Shown here piece after piece: positions 1-10,914 of a stretch of 25,955 nucleotides of DNA; within the stretch, counting starts at the first letter, position 1, and every line of letters begins with the position of its first letter. A program made the position numbers and the translations under genes. Under the pieces are notes generated by a model. The model was given only the letters and a program-made list of their open reading frames with translations. It did not search any database and was not told where the DNA came from. Origin of the DNA: Sodalis-like endosymbiont of Proechinophthirus fluctus (lineage in GTDB: Bacteria; Pseudomonadota; Gammaproteobacteria; Enterobacterales; Enterobacteriaceae); NCBI RefSeq assembly GCF_001602625.1, contig NZ_LECR01000039.1, forward strand, positions 20,169 through 46,123, in the 5' to 3' direction.

Positions 1-1317
1 ATTCCTAGATTCCTAGGTGTTGTAAAAGCGGCTCTGGTGCACAATTATCGTACAAATTGCCACACGCCTGACGGTTACTTTGTCGTAAAGTTTACCTATC
101 GTCAACTCTACTCAGCGGTGATCGATAGTACCATAAAATTCAACCAATTTCCCGGTAGTCAACTTATCTTTCATATGCTCGATCACCTTTCTAAAGTATC
201 AATGTTACTACAGCGCCGGAGTTACATCAAAAAACCGACTTTACCCATAAACATGGGATTATTCCTCCACCAATATGTTAATGAACTTACTTAAAATAAA
301 TATTTGCTAAATAACAGTACATTATCGATCTGCAAAACCTTGCACTATGGTGTGCGGGGTTTGTTAATAAACCTATTACCAATTACTGGAGGATATAACA
401 GCGACTACTGAAGTAATAAATTAAAATATAATAATAATTATTATTATTAATAATATTTTTAAAAATTTAAAGTTGATACATTTATTCATATTCCTTATTA
501 AGTCTTTCAAAACTGGTAATATCATAATAGTTATGATAGAAAAAAATATTAAAAAATAAATATTATAATTAATTATTATTAATATATTCTTATAAAGAAA
601 AAATTTTCTGTGGAAAATATAATAATAGTTTTAAAAATAGTAAAAATTTGCTTAACAGGTTTTAACAGCACGAGAGAAAAAGGAAGATGCCGATAGAAAC
701 GAGAAAGGAAAACGGTTTTAGACGGCCTCTATTTGCTAATTTCCATATTTGATAATTATGAAATAATTATCTATTTAAATATCATTTTTTGTCAAAAACT
801 CTCTATTACTGAGCGTATTTACCACAGGTAGCGGGCTGTCGGATATAGTGCTGACCGACGCGACAGGGTGACAATATTACTCAGTGGAAGATAAATGGTT
901 ATGTTATTAACCTATTACATGCTATTTCATAGCTGCGAAAAATGGGAGATTAAAAATCAACCCCGGCGTGATGTAAATGAGCATCATATGTTTTTGCGTT
1001 CCGCTGTTTCCTAACCCAGGAATAACTTATTTTGTCGGTGCTGAAAAAGGAAATTTGCATCGCCTCATAGCTATTTTCTCCTAAATTCTCTGCAATAGAG
1101 CTTCGTCGTCATTATTGGCCACTTCAAAAATATCGAACGCGATTTCTATTGAAGTCTGGTGGATGTTCTGCCTATACCTTCACGTCTGAAGCTATTATTA
1201 ACCTCGCAATGTTATGAAGTCCATGTAGCAGCAACTTAAGAGATATCATTACTAACTGTAGACGAAATATGTATTTTGGGGCGCCTGCCAAGGAAGTATT
1301 TGTTGCCTGGTGACCTT
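1..1317. other. AT-rich eroded DNA, no gene recognised
   Basis: No open frame here reads like a known protein. Much of 400-800 is low-complexity A/T with poly-ATT runs. Patches of higher GC around 825-1000 and 1100-1320 look like decayed coding DNA, but I could not match either strand to a family. The frame open from 37 to 294 has no ribosome-binding site and no recognisable motif. Confidence 0.5.
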
Positions 1318-1617
1318 TAATTCTTCATTTTCAGCCCAATACCTGCGACATATTGTCCTTGATAGCGGGATTATAGCCAATTCCTCATTGGACGGCTAGT
1401 ATGAACCGTCACCCCCGGCTAGTATAGATGCGCCATAAGGAGTGGAGTCCCGCCACGCACATGGCCAATATCGAATAACTCTTTGGCTGCATAGCCGATG
1501 GGAACCAGGATGAATCCATGATGCGCCAGCATTGTTCAGGTAGAGGTGATGGTATGTTCTTTCTCCCCTCCGCCGGTACTGTAGAGGTAAGATACTACCT
1601 ATTTTACCGTAAAGGTA
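1318..1617 (-). pseudogene. wrbA: wrbA remnant, C-terminal part only
   Basis: WrbA is a flavodoxin-like NAD(P)H:quinone oxidoreductase of about 198 residues. On the minus strand the C-terminal part of the family can be followed across several frames: LYGKIGSI, then STGTGGGEKEH, then [20 protein letters not shown], then [22 protein letters not shown] and finally VAGIGLKMKN with its stop. These match the E. coli segments from LYGKLASVF through the chain end. Frameshifts break it at several points and at least one stop replaces a residue after GGDGS. The N-terminal half, with the FMN-binding SMYGHIE loop, is not detectable upstream (1618-1900), so the gene is truncated as well as frameshifted. 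The order and spacing of the segments make the identity secure; it cannot encode an active enzyme. Confidence 0.88.
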
Positions 1618-2394
1618 ATTGTTAGCGCATGAATAACGGCCCTCATTGAAATAGAGTTCTATCCAGTATTAGGTGATGGTATTATAAAATTATTGTAGTG
1701 CATTAGCATTTATAACTTTAATTAAATTTAATTGAAGTTTTCCTGAATAATTTATTTTAGGTGTGTAGCCTATGCAAGGATAATGCAACTGATATAGCTG
1801 GGATGACAGTGTTCTACCGCCCCGAAGAGAAACGGCCTAACGCGCGAAGGTTTATGCTCATAGTGAGCTGACATTACCTGTGAAAACTAAGATAGTGAGA
1901 AATATAGCGGGTGCGGTAGGGTCAGCCGCCATCAACATTGACACTAGAGGTCATTAAGCCTTTCTTTAATATACTATCTGATGACAGTTTACCGTTATTG
2001 CTCCTCTTGCTGAAGCTATGGCTCATTATCCACTGTAATTCTCGATTCATAACAGTGTTAAATTCGCTTATACTTAAGCCACCGGAACCATAAGAAACAC
2101 TTTGAAAATTAATAAGCAAGGACGATGGGAAATACAATATTTTTGTAACGTCTCAGAACTAAAATAATCTGTCTTCGCGGTCTACTGTAGCAAATTTTAA
2201 GAAATATGCTTTCCTTAAATTAAATCTTAGTCTTTATCTGACTGATTTTTATACTCTAGTAGTACGAACACAGATTCTATTTATTCTCACATCATCCTAT
2301 TTTAAAATATTATCTATCAGTTGATATAGGTTACGTTAAATATTAGACACTAAACAATCTAACGTAAAACCTGTCTGAGAAATTACAACTATCA
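1618..2394. other. Eroded DNA without assignable gene
   Basis: Nothing recognisable was found on either strand. An imperfect inverted repeat lies at 2328-2338 and 2360-2372 (arms AGGTTACGTTA and TAACGTAAAACCT, loop 21), just upstream of the small ORF that begins at 2395. It could be an operator relic or chance. Confidence 0.4.
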
Positions 2395-2625
2395 ATGAAT
2401 ACGCTACATTTTATTGTGTTTAAAAAAGGAACACTAAGAATCAATGGCGAAAAATATAGTATACCACTCAATTATCTTGTGGAGTCAGAGGACAGCACGC
2501 GAATAGATGACTAGCATAAAGAGGAATGTATTATTTTCACCTGTTATCGAGCTCATCTAATTTTTCTGCAACAGGATGTTATCATTCAGGCGGCCAAGTT
2601 CCAGCAAGAGAATTTAAAAAAATAA
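2395..2625 (+). pseudogene. Small ORF of 76 codons interrupted by one amber codon
   Basis: From ATG at 2395 the frame stays open to TAA at 2623 apart from a single TAG at 2512-2514 (codon 40). It is missed by simple ORF calls because of that stop. The product would begin MNTLHFIVFKKGTLRINGEK and end with IIQAAKFQQENLKK. It is soluble, charged, has no signal peptide or membrane segment, and reads like a small cytoplasmic protein. I do not recognise the family. No good Shine-Dalgarno sequence precedes the ATG. The first half, ending LVESEDSTRIDD, and the second half are in the same frame with plausible composition on both sides of the stop. That favours a recently killed gene over chance, but this is not proven. 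Confidence 0.4.
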
Positions 2626-3233
2626 AATTATAAAAATTCTACTTAATAAAATTACGATTGATTATTTATAAGGCCTACTTGTCATGGACAGTACTCTCTC
2701 GGCCTGGTTTCTTTATCTTTATTGTCTCGGTATTGATAAGATCTATTTTAGCTAGTTACTCTGCAGGTTTATCGTATTAAATATCAGTCACACGCTATTC
2801 GATTTTTCTAGCAACATTATCTCTGAAAATATCCTGTGTCTCTCTATGCTCGAGAACTAGGCATCTCAACCTATAAATTGAATACTATATTTAGCAAGCG
2901 TTATAGCCTATCGAAAAAAGCGGTTGACTCAACAGCGCTTCAAAAAGGATATGCGTTGTTATTGACTACTACAATGCTGGTGTCTGAGAGATAGCCATAC
3001 AGTGTGGTTCAATAATCACTCCTATTTTAGTATAATATTTCTCCGTCCTTTCAAAACCAACACTCGTCTGCATTTCGCGAGTGAGCTAGATATTCCTAAT
3101 TACTATTGGTGAAATTTTCGCCAAATAGCTCAGGGCGAAATGTTAATAATATGTTACAAATGATTAATATTCAACCAGGATTCAATCAATGAAACGTTCG
3201 TGACTATTTTTTGCTGCAACTGATATGAAGTAT
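2626..3233. other. Eroded DNA without assignable gene
   Basis: Short open stretches exist on the plus strand (for example around 2840-2990), but all are cut by stops and none matches a family I know. Confidence 0.4.
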
Positions 3234-3262
3234 TTGACATCGGCTCTCATTAAGAGAATAAT
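3234..3262 (+). promoter_or_regulatory. sigma70 promoter of the tRNA-Lys gene
   Basis: A perfect -35 box TTGACA (3234-3239) is followed by a 17-bp spacer and a -10 box AATAAT (3257-3262). A GC-rich discriminator (GCGACG) follows and the tRNA starts at 3273, so the 5' leader would be only a few bases. GC-rich discriminators are typical of stringently controlled stable-RNA promoters. Its preservation inside decayed DNA suggests the tRNA is still transcribed. Confidence 0.75.
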
Positions 3263-3272
3263 TTGCGACGTT

Positions 3273-3348
<76 letters not shown>

Positions 3349-4321
3349 ACAAGAACAGCTTGCTGTCCATCTATCTATGTTTTCTATCTATATTCTTTTC
3401 TCTTGCGGCCTATTTTGGTCTTGGTTATTTACTGCTCTCCCTATTTTCTTTGCCTGTTCACAGAAATGTGTTTAGTACTGAATGAGCATATCCCCTCACC
3501 ATTCTCATAGGCTTCTGCTCCCCTCTAGAAAAACCTAGATTAGGAAAAATAGAGTATTCCTTCCCTGCTGCTCAAGTATCAATGAAAATTAGCTTTGCCG
3601 ATCAAAGATCTGAACGCCGCGCATAAAGAAAGCACAGTAACCACCACTCTGGTTAGCTGATTTCCATAACGATTTACTGACCTATGGATAGCCTTGCTTT
3701 TCAGGTGATGAATGACGTTAGCCGTGAGAGGCTCTATCCAGTGACATTGCTTTTAACCTAATACCAAAGTAAGTTGTCCGAATCTTCGATTGTATCATGT
3801 TATATAGATTGCCCGATGAAAATCGGGAGGGAGAAAGGCCCAAAAGTGACTTTTTTAGCGCAGGTATAAAGGAAGGGGTCACAGCTTGATCTAGTATACA
3901 AAAGTAAGGCCAAGAGACTAGACTATGTCAGTGGGTCTCCTTGGTTATCTTTAGGGCAAATGCTATCGATAGGGTAAGAGGACAGGCATGGGTCAACGGC
4001 CATTTCACTTATATTGGCAATAAGGTAAATCTAAAAAGTAGAAATGGAAATGCTGCTGCCGGAACATTTTAGAATACTATAAAAGAATCTACTAAGCACA
4101 TATTACTGATTAAGAAATAAATTTTAGCTACGATAATGTGATAGTAGCCTCATTTACGTCATACTAGTAGTAGGGAAAGTAATGCCTATATTTTCAGCAG
4201 ATATTTCCATATATATATGGATATAAAAATAGTTACTGTGTTATGGTTTTTACAAAAAAGTTAAAAAATATCACTATTTCAACCGGTCGATTTCTGGGAC
4301 ATCGCTATAACAAAAGCCAGA
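3349..4321. other. Eroded DNA without assignable gene
   Basis: No protein family is recognisable. A 16-bp perfect AT palindrome (TCCATATATATATGGA) sits at 4206-4221, upstream of the acyltransferase relic; it is mostly an alternating AT run and may mean little. No clear Rho-independent terminator follows tRNA-Lys. Confidence 0.4.
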
Positions 4322-6179
4322 GAAATAAACCATAAGCTTTATATTGACGGCTTGCGAGTTATAGAGGTAATATCATTTTTAATATATTATTACTTTCCTA
4401 TATTATTCAGAAGAGGATATATAGGTATTGATATATTTTATCACATCCGGTTTTTTGATAACATCGATCGTCCTAAAGATATAATAAAAGGAGAATTCTC
4501 CATATCATCTTTCCATAAAAATGGAGAGGATTTATCCCGCACTGATATTTATTTTTCTTAGCGTAGTTTTCTTATCCTAGTTTTTATCTTCAATAACAGA
4601 ATTTGCCATTGCATTAAAACATTTTATTTTCTCTAGCCTACTCAAGGAAATCTTCACTCTCTGGAGTGAAAATAGATATTTTATAACTCCTATATATTTA
4701 AACCAACTCTGCACATATGTAGCCTCCATGGAAAGGAACAATTATACAAATTTTATCTATTGTTTGTTTTTATTTTATTTTATTTTATTTTATTTTATTT
4801 GTAAATGAAATTAATGTAAAAATATTTTTACATTATTTCTTAATTTATTAAGAATATTTATGATATTTATCATAATCTCGCTTCTTCCAATTATTCATAT
4901 TTTTGGCGCTTATGAAAATTAATAGTGGGAAGCCTTTTTTCTATTCCCTATAGCAATAGAATAAAACTATCCTGATATTAAAGAAAGTAATAATATATCA
5001 TTAACATGTTTAATGCTTGTATTTTTTCTTTTTTCTGATATGTTTACAAAACATTTCCATGACTTTGCGACGATCAACATTATATTTTTTCGGCCCTGTT
5101 TATTCTCTATGGAGAGGGTATCATAGTCGATAAAATTCTTTCCCTGAAATCATTAGTAATTATCGGTCTAATCAGCTATCCATTATATTTAGTACACTGG
5201 CAGTTAATGAGATTTTCTTTAATTATTAAAGGTCATTCCTCTGTGAAATCTAACACACTTTGTCTAATTATTTTCCTGATGCTGGCATGCATCATCTATT
5301 CGATAACGGAGAGGATTATTACCAAAAATAATTGACGATTTCTTATTGCTTATCATCAACAATGATTATTATTCCATCCTCTATTTATTACTTATTAGTT
5401 TTAACTCAATGAACAATGAGATTAATATTCCAACGGAAATGAGTATACTTTTCTAAAAAGTAACTATAATAAATTTGGACTGACGGAGTTTTTTACAATG
5501 CAACCGGTGTTTATACACTAATTCCATCGGAGAAAAATTATTTAGTTAACTCGCATATAGAAAATTAGCTAGAAGCGTTTTATGGGTAATCTTAGATATG
5601 GAAAACCATCCTGAAATTATTATTTCTGCTAGGAGATGATGTATTCCTGTTTCTAACATCTATATGGATGATAAAATAATAAATAATTTTTGGAATATGC
5701 GAAGATCGGACCTAGAGATAATCAGTATCAAAGAAAATATTAAGAACGTGGTGTTAGGTTGTGTCTGATATATGTACTTTTATAGCAGGAATGATTTTCT
5801 ATTTCATGACATAGGTGAGAAGTATTCAATTAATGATTTAAAAAGATGTGATCTTGCTGCTACTAGTATAATAAAGATAATAAAAGAGCTTACTATAAGA
5901 GAAAAAATGTGTTTTTTATTAAGGGCGCACCGTATATATTATATATTCCTGGAAATGCATCGATCGATGCTGCAGTAACTTGTGTCTTATAATTAAAAAA
6001 TTATATTTTAAAAAAGAATAAGAATAGTCCGATTTCTTGTAATTGATGACTGGAAAAGAAAAGCTCTAGGCGACAAAATTATAGTTATTTTTAATAACGT
6101 CTATTCTGCTGGGAAGTGTAAATTGATAGATAATGGCGAATATATATGTGCTGATACAGGTCACTTCAATCACTCCTAG
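4322..6179 (+). pseudogene. OafA-type acyltransferase with SGNH tail, heavily degraded
   Basis: The family consists of integral membrane acyltransferases (Acyl_transf_3) that acylate surface glycans such as O-antigen, often with a C-terminal periplasmic SGNH domain. The N-terminal signature is clear at 4334-4450: YIDGLRVIEVISFLIYYYFP followed by RRGYIGIDIFY, matching the usual YIDGLRAIAVLSVVLFH...GGYIGVDIFF. At about 5150-5335 the last membrane segments survive (VIIGLISYPLYLVHWQLMRF, then a final helix). SGNH-type pieces follow: IPVSNIYMDD near 5645, IKNVVLGCV near 5745, and the typical tail GKCKLIDNGEYICADTGH at 6115-6165. Stops and frameshifts are frequent throughout, and the region is very AT-rich, unlike uvrC. 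A pentanucleotide repeat lies inside. The original length would be around 620 residues. No start codon survives at the expected place. Confidence 0.85.
4771..4800 (+). repeat. Six tandem copies of TATTT
   Basis: Exact pentanucleotide tandem repeat inside the acyltransferase relic. A unit not divisible by three would have shifted frame on slippage. It may be a remnant of phase variation or simply a product of AT drift. Confidence 0.9.
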
Positions 6180-6707
6180 TTAAGGAAAAATAAAAACATT
6201 CTCGCTGATATCACTTTTTAAGAAAAATTCCCTGCCCACTAGAGCGAATAATTCTTAATATCAGAGATGTGTAGCGATTTATAATTATGTTATAATTTCT
6301 GTTATAATGCATTAACTTTCCGACGACGTAATCGTTATTTCTCGGCGCGACTTAAATCGCTCGCACTAAACTCCGAATATCAGGGCGGCAAGGCGTGAGA
6401 TCTTGCTCGAAAACGGGATGAGGCAGTGCTCTCGAATGCAGGGGACGATTTTGCCAAAATCATTATACACATACAGTGCAGTAACATTGCATCGTTAGAA
6501 AAAGATAAAGGATAAACGTACAACGTTTAGCGTCGATTGGTGTGGATCTTCCTCCTAAAGCACGGCTAAGGATGCCCAGGACTCATAGGCAATCTCTGCA
6601 GAGAACATCTCGGTAAGAAAAAGTCATTCATAGCTTTTGCCCCTCGGTGCCGAGTTTTCACTAGAAAAATTTACGCCGGAGCGCAGTAGCTTTTGGGTAT
6701 GTAGCGA
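6180..6707. other. Eroded DNA without assignable gene
   Basis: A moderately GC-rich patch at 6330-6640 looks like decayed coding sequence, but I cannot follow any family in it on either strand. Confidence 0.4.
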
Positions 6708-7301
6708 TTATGACTGGAATGATAAGAGTAGGTTTCTCAGTGCGCTGAGAGAGTTTATACCGAGTTTGCCAAGACGGTATTCAATATTTTTTTGACGACA
6801 CTTAGGGATAAATATAGACTATTGGCTATTTTCTTTTCATCCATCCGATGCAGCATATAGAATATAATATCTAGTTCTTTTTCATTAAAAGTATTATCTG
6901 GTGTATCAAGCGTGATCACCGAGGGAGAAAGGTCGTTAAAGAAATCACATAGATGAATGAATGCAGAATTTTTCTGATAAAACATTATCCATATGACGTT
7001 TCCATCTTTATTATAAAGAGGGAATTTAGGCGTGTAAAAGGGGCCAGGTGTCTCTGTCTCCATTTCAGCAGAAATAGGAGGTAATAATTGTCTCCGTGCC
7101 CTCTCTACTGGCTTCCAACTTTCTATCCTATGTTTTGATCTCTTCGGAAAATTTAGAGAAGAGATGAGGTAATTTTTTATCTTTGCGGCTTTTAAAATAG
7201 AAATCTACCGGTAGATTAAGAAATTAAAAGTCCGCGTTATTCATATAGACTATCCTTGATTCTGAATATTTTATCGCCCAAGAAATGGAAGAGTTCTCCA
7301 T
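6708..7301 (-). pseudogene. PAS-LuxR transcriptional regulator, degraded (copy 1)
   Basis: Read on the minus strand, the relic starts at ATG 7301 with MENSSISWAIKYSESRIVYM and continues NLPVDFYFKS..KDKKLPHL, then DRKLEASREGTETIITSYF, FPLYNKDGNVIWIMFYQKN, SPSVITLDTPDNTFNEKELD, and a LuxR-type helix-turn-helix: DIIFYMLHRMDEKKIANSLY followed, after a frameshift, by YRLGKLGINSLSALRN. The stop lies at 6708-6710. Layout and length (about 195 codons) fit enterobacterial regulators with an N-terminal PAS-like sensor and a C-terminal GerE/LuxR HTH. Two in-frame stops (after MNNADF and after EEIKT) and two frameshifts (near 7070 and 6775) inactivate it. An intact 102-codon piece (6755-7063) survives in the middle, which a gene caller could mistake for a gene. 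Ligand and target genes are unknown. A second copy lies at 21308-21851. Confidence 0.82.
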
Positions 7302-7361
7302 GATGGCGATGATGAATATTCTAATTATAAAATCAATATTTAAAATGTTTTCCGATGACGG

Positions 7362-7402
7362 ATTACTTTAATCCATGATTATTAATCATGGATTAAAGTA
7401 AT
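7362..7402. repeat. Perfect inverted repeat, 19-bp arms, 3-nt loop
   Basis: Arms ATTACTTTAATCCATGATT and AATCATGGATTAAAGTAAT flank ATT. The RNA would form a long hairpin on either strand, but no clean T-run follows, so a classic terminator is doubtful. It lies about 60 bp upstream of the start of the PAS-LuxR relic on the minus strand, where an operator or mRNA leader hairpin would be expected. Confidence 0.9.
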
Positions 7403-7989
7403 ATGTTTCGCATCCTAATTCTCCTTACGGGAATTAAAATCACACATATTATAATGTGGGTAAAGAGTATTTTACCCTCGATAATAAATCTGGATTTTTG
7501 GGAATAATAATAATCTACTTATAAAAATCCATCAGGCAGATCGAGGTAAGGATGATAATTTATCCGCATTCGTAACATTACGAGTGCAACCAAGGGAACA
7601 TCATATCAATATCATAGGAGTTTTTCGCAATATGAAATTATTGCGTATGCATAGCGTCAAGTAAATAGTGTCGCCTTAATGGTAAGAAACGAGGCGCTGA
7701 GTTGTTGTAAACAATGATTCCTCGAAAATTAGGTATATCATCCTATTATCTAAGGAAACTAGGAGGACATTAATAAATATATCAATAACTAGAGCGCCAG
7801 CATCAAAATCAGTAAGATGCTCAATTTATGTTGGTAAACCCATTTTTGTATGATATATCCGGAAATTTTCCGTCTGACGGCTGCGTCGTTTCCTGGATCG
7901 AAATGCTGGCTTACCTGCCAGGCGAAGCGTTCGTTAGCGCGGTCGCCTCCTGCAAGATCCATAGTCTTTGTGATCATTTGCCCAAGTCT

Positions 7990-8006
7990 TTAGCCGCCGA
8001 CCTCGT
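7990..8006 (+). repeat. 17-bp exact direct repeat, copy 1
   Basis: TTAGCCGCCGACCTCGT occurs here and again at 8744-8760 in the same orientation. In DNA of this composition a chance 17-mer repeat in 26 kb is unlikely. On the minus strand both copies can read TRSAA in one frame, so they may derive from duplicated or related genes. Confidence 0.85.
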
Positions 8007-8743
8007 TTGTCCTGACATCGGCTTTCAATGACGGTATAAAACATTTATCTCTGCGCAGTGATTATTTTAGAATTCCCCTTCAAAGCTTAATTTTGCACAG
8101 ATACGATGGCTAAGTCACGCACGGGGATGTTCAATCATAGGCTAAATGCAGACACGGCACGGCGATGGGCAATAGGTGGATTTTGCCGATGTAATGCATT
8201 ACATGAAAATAGATATGATTTTTATTGTCATTTATTATTGAATCATAATCCTCTTAAATGGTACAAATAGCTATCCCCCATTGTAGAGATAAAACCGCCA
8301 TCTAGTAAGTTCCAGAGAGAAGCGTAGGGTAGGGGCAGCTTGTTGAGAACGCTAAAGTGCTGTCTTTTTTCATTTCAGAGATATGTGGGATATGACTCCG
8401 ATCGAATCATCCCTGCAGTAATATTCATTTTTTCTATTACGTGACTTTTCATGGCCATTCTATAGCAGGATAAAATGAGCACCATTGGAAAGTTGAGCGG
8501 ACAGGTTAAACCTATCAGTTCTACGCACAGTAGACGAATCCCGAGAGACGGGTCACGGCTGAAAAAAGTTAAAAATGCAGTAACTGGCACGGCACTAACC
8601 TGAGAGGTAGTTTGACACAATGAGTTGCCATGTTGTCAATGTATCTATATTCTCTTTTCCTTTCTGACCGAATCCCTAGTATAATCGGATTTCAGTCTTA
8701 ACTGAGGCTACGCATGAACCTATCGGTAGCATAAGCCACTTCA

Positions 8744-8760
8744 TTAGCCGCCGACCTCGT
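8744..8760 (+). repeat. 17-bp exact direct repeat, copy 2
   Basis: Second copy of the motif at 7990-8006. Flanking sequence resembles the first copy only weakly, so this is not an obvious insertion-sequence end or recent duplication. Confidence 0.85.
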
Positions 8761-9681
8761 GTTTAAGGGAGGTGGCTGTAGACGGCCAATTATCGGCGAA
8801 ACGGGATGGTCACCTGTTCACCAAGGATAGCCAGTATCAGCATGAGACAGGGTTAGCAAATCTACTCTCCTAGTACGCTGCCGAAATAAACATCATAGGC
8901 GTGGTTTGTCGAACACAATCATTTGTAGTACCCGCACTCAGTGGACCCTAATTTAATGTCTTGACTTTCTCTTGTATCCTAGGATGTTAAAAATACTTCT
9001 ACCTCTGACAAAGCAAATAATATCGGTGCTGAAACATGATGAATAGCTAATGAGAAGACAAAATGGGATCGACAGCACAATGACAAGTTTATATCTTTCA
9101 TGCCTGCCAACTGCAGCATTGATCAAAATTTAGAATTAATACGTCCTTTTTTGTATAAAAAATAATTAAATTTCTGATATGTTATGCACTATAAGTTAAT
9201 ATTATTTCGCATCTCAAAAATGAGAATGTAGCGTTTATTAGCCCTATCTGAGCGCTATATTTCCGCGTAACGTCATGCTTTGATTATCGGAGATAGCATT
9301 AGAGTACTAAGGTTAAGTTTGCCGGCGAGTTCCAGCGAACATAGCGGAGAAGTGCAGACTTCACATGCTAGACAGCAAGACGTGAAATAAATCAACATTC
9401 TATTTTTATTGATCATTCACTGACAGTAATACATTATCTCCGCAAACTGAAAAAATATCTACTGCAAGATAATAAATCTATATTAAAAATTTTTAAATTT
9501 ATTGATATAGTCAGAATGATTCTTAGTAGGTCTAGTTATAAATAAAGATACATTGAACTATTTAAAATGGAAACCTGTCCAATAGATTTTTTGGGGAGTG
9601 ATTGCGTATGCTGGTACGCCTACTACTTTTAAGGTGGCACTATGAAAGAAGAAAACGCTCGGATTATTCATAATAATATAT

Positions 9682-10581
9682 TTGAGGGGGAATTGTCTAC
9701 CTCAAAGGTTGAATGCAGGTGCTCTGGTGTCAACACCTCTCTTCTACAATCGCATTTTACCTGTTCGCAGGTGGATATCCTCAATTGAAGTGTCGAATCT
9801 CATCATTTTTAGATTTTTATCTGTGGGCATATCATCTGAGCCACGAGGTAAACGTTTTTTAATTTCTCATTACACGGCAGTGATTTAAATGATCATTTTT
9901 TGTTGACCATTATGTTGGAATGGGCATATAGGGTAACCTAGAACGACTTGCTTTATCCCTTGAGTCTGAAGATATTCTACTATGTCGTCATCCCGCATTA
10001 GCTAATAATGGAAATTGTCGATACTGCTTCGTTGTATAGCAAAGTTATTCTCCTCGGAGAATTACTCAATAAACTTATAGCCAGCCATGTTCATCAACTT
10101 ATGGAGTACAGTATTGATATCACTGCCACCGAGGCAAGCAGCATCGCCTAACTGGTTATTGATTTTTAATAAGCGCCATCAAAATCTCAGTCAGTTTTGG
10201 CCAGACGATGATTGCGGATACTCAGCTATTAGTGATTAGTCGCATCTGCCAGTACATTAATTAGCATTTATAATTTCCCGGTTTGACCGAGGAACTTATG
10301 CTTATAGGATAGTAGTATGGCTTATCCTATTCATCATTATACCGGTTATTTGAGCCCTATGGTGGCGTGGCCGACCATATCCGAAAAAACGCCTCATAGC
10401 GACGATGCGTATGCTATTTCACCCGCCCTATGTCCGCTTTGGCGCATTGTTTAGATTGCCTATTATTTTAAAGCCGGCCGCGTTTAATAGCCTATTTATC
10501 ACGACTATTGGGATCACACTTTCACAGGAGCGTAAACAGCGTCAGAATATATTGGCGTTGGAAGTGATGGAAGAATCATAG
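9682..10581 (+). pseudogene. AraC-family transcriptional regulator, degraded
   Basis: The C-terminal two-helix-turn-helix domain of AraC proteins is recognisable at about 10280-10581: YGLSYSSLYRLFEPYGGVAD from 10316, then after a frameshift KRLIATMRMLFHPPYVRFG, then IAYYF, and after further shifts FITTIGITLSQERKQRQ with a stop at 10579. These match the family pattern of the first recognition helix (LSRSSLYRLFEPYGG), the linking helix and the final GITPSQ motif. Upstream, LLNKLIASHVHQLMEYSIDI (10051 on) suits the inter-domain helices. The assignment of 9682-10000 to the ligand-binding half is a guess from position and length. Multiple frameshifts and stops leave no function. Target genes cannot be inferred. 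Confidence 0.68.
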
Positions 10582-10662
10582 GTCGTGTGGTTACGCTTGC
10601 GATATCGCGGCCAGCATTACCTTCAAGGTTGTAGACGGCGAGCCGCACGCAGCCGCAGGAAA

Positions 10663-10816
10663 TTAAACTGCTGCACAGGCATGGTATTCAACATTTTGTG
10701 GATTTCCGTGCGGTATAGGTTCTGGGGTTCGCATCGCTGTGGACGATGAATCGGCGTATCCGGTTAATGATAAACTAACAAACGCGATTAAAGATAATTA
10801 TCCCGATGTTTTTCAT
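10663..10816 (-). pseudogene. Small exported protein, one frameshift from intact
   Basis: A Shine-Dalgarno GGAGA (10822-10826 on the complement) precedes ATG at 10816. Removing a single A after codon 9 gives MKNIGIIIF then IAFVSLSLTGYADSSSTAMR, continuing to a stop at 10663. The first 21 residues form a clear signal peptide (positive N-terminus, hydrophobic core, A-D cleavage site). The mature part would be about 29 residues, or longer if the present stop is also a mutation. I do not recognise the family; small periplasmic stress proteins have this architecture. The ribosome-binding site and signal peptide make a real gene likely; the function is unknown. Confidence 0.5.
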
Positions 10817-10914
10817 TTTTGTCTCCAGAGAATAGTACGCTGAATATAGTTCGTTTCCACAAAAGTTCGCGAAATTCACCTATTGGCGCCGCACCGCCCC
10901 ACATTTAAGTTAGT

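Larger units (their letters stand above)
7403..9681. other. Long eroded stretch, unassigned coding relics
   Basis: No gene can be named. The most gene-like part is on the minus strand at 7789-8025. There a 62-codon frame (MITKTMDLAGGDRANERFAW and on) is preceded in the same frame, across one stop, by VRTNEVGG. Its codon composition resembles the intact genes. Other GC-richer patches at 8340-8620, 8740-8900 and 9240-9380 could not be matched. A 17-bp exact repeat links 7990-8006 and 8744-8760. Confidence 0.4.

Noticed and set aside
420..620. Possible replication origin or CRISPR-like repeats
   Set aside because: The region is low-complexity A/T without regularly spaced repeats, DnaA boxes or spacers.
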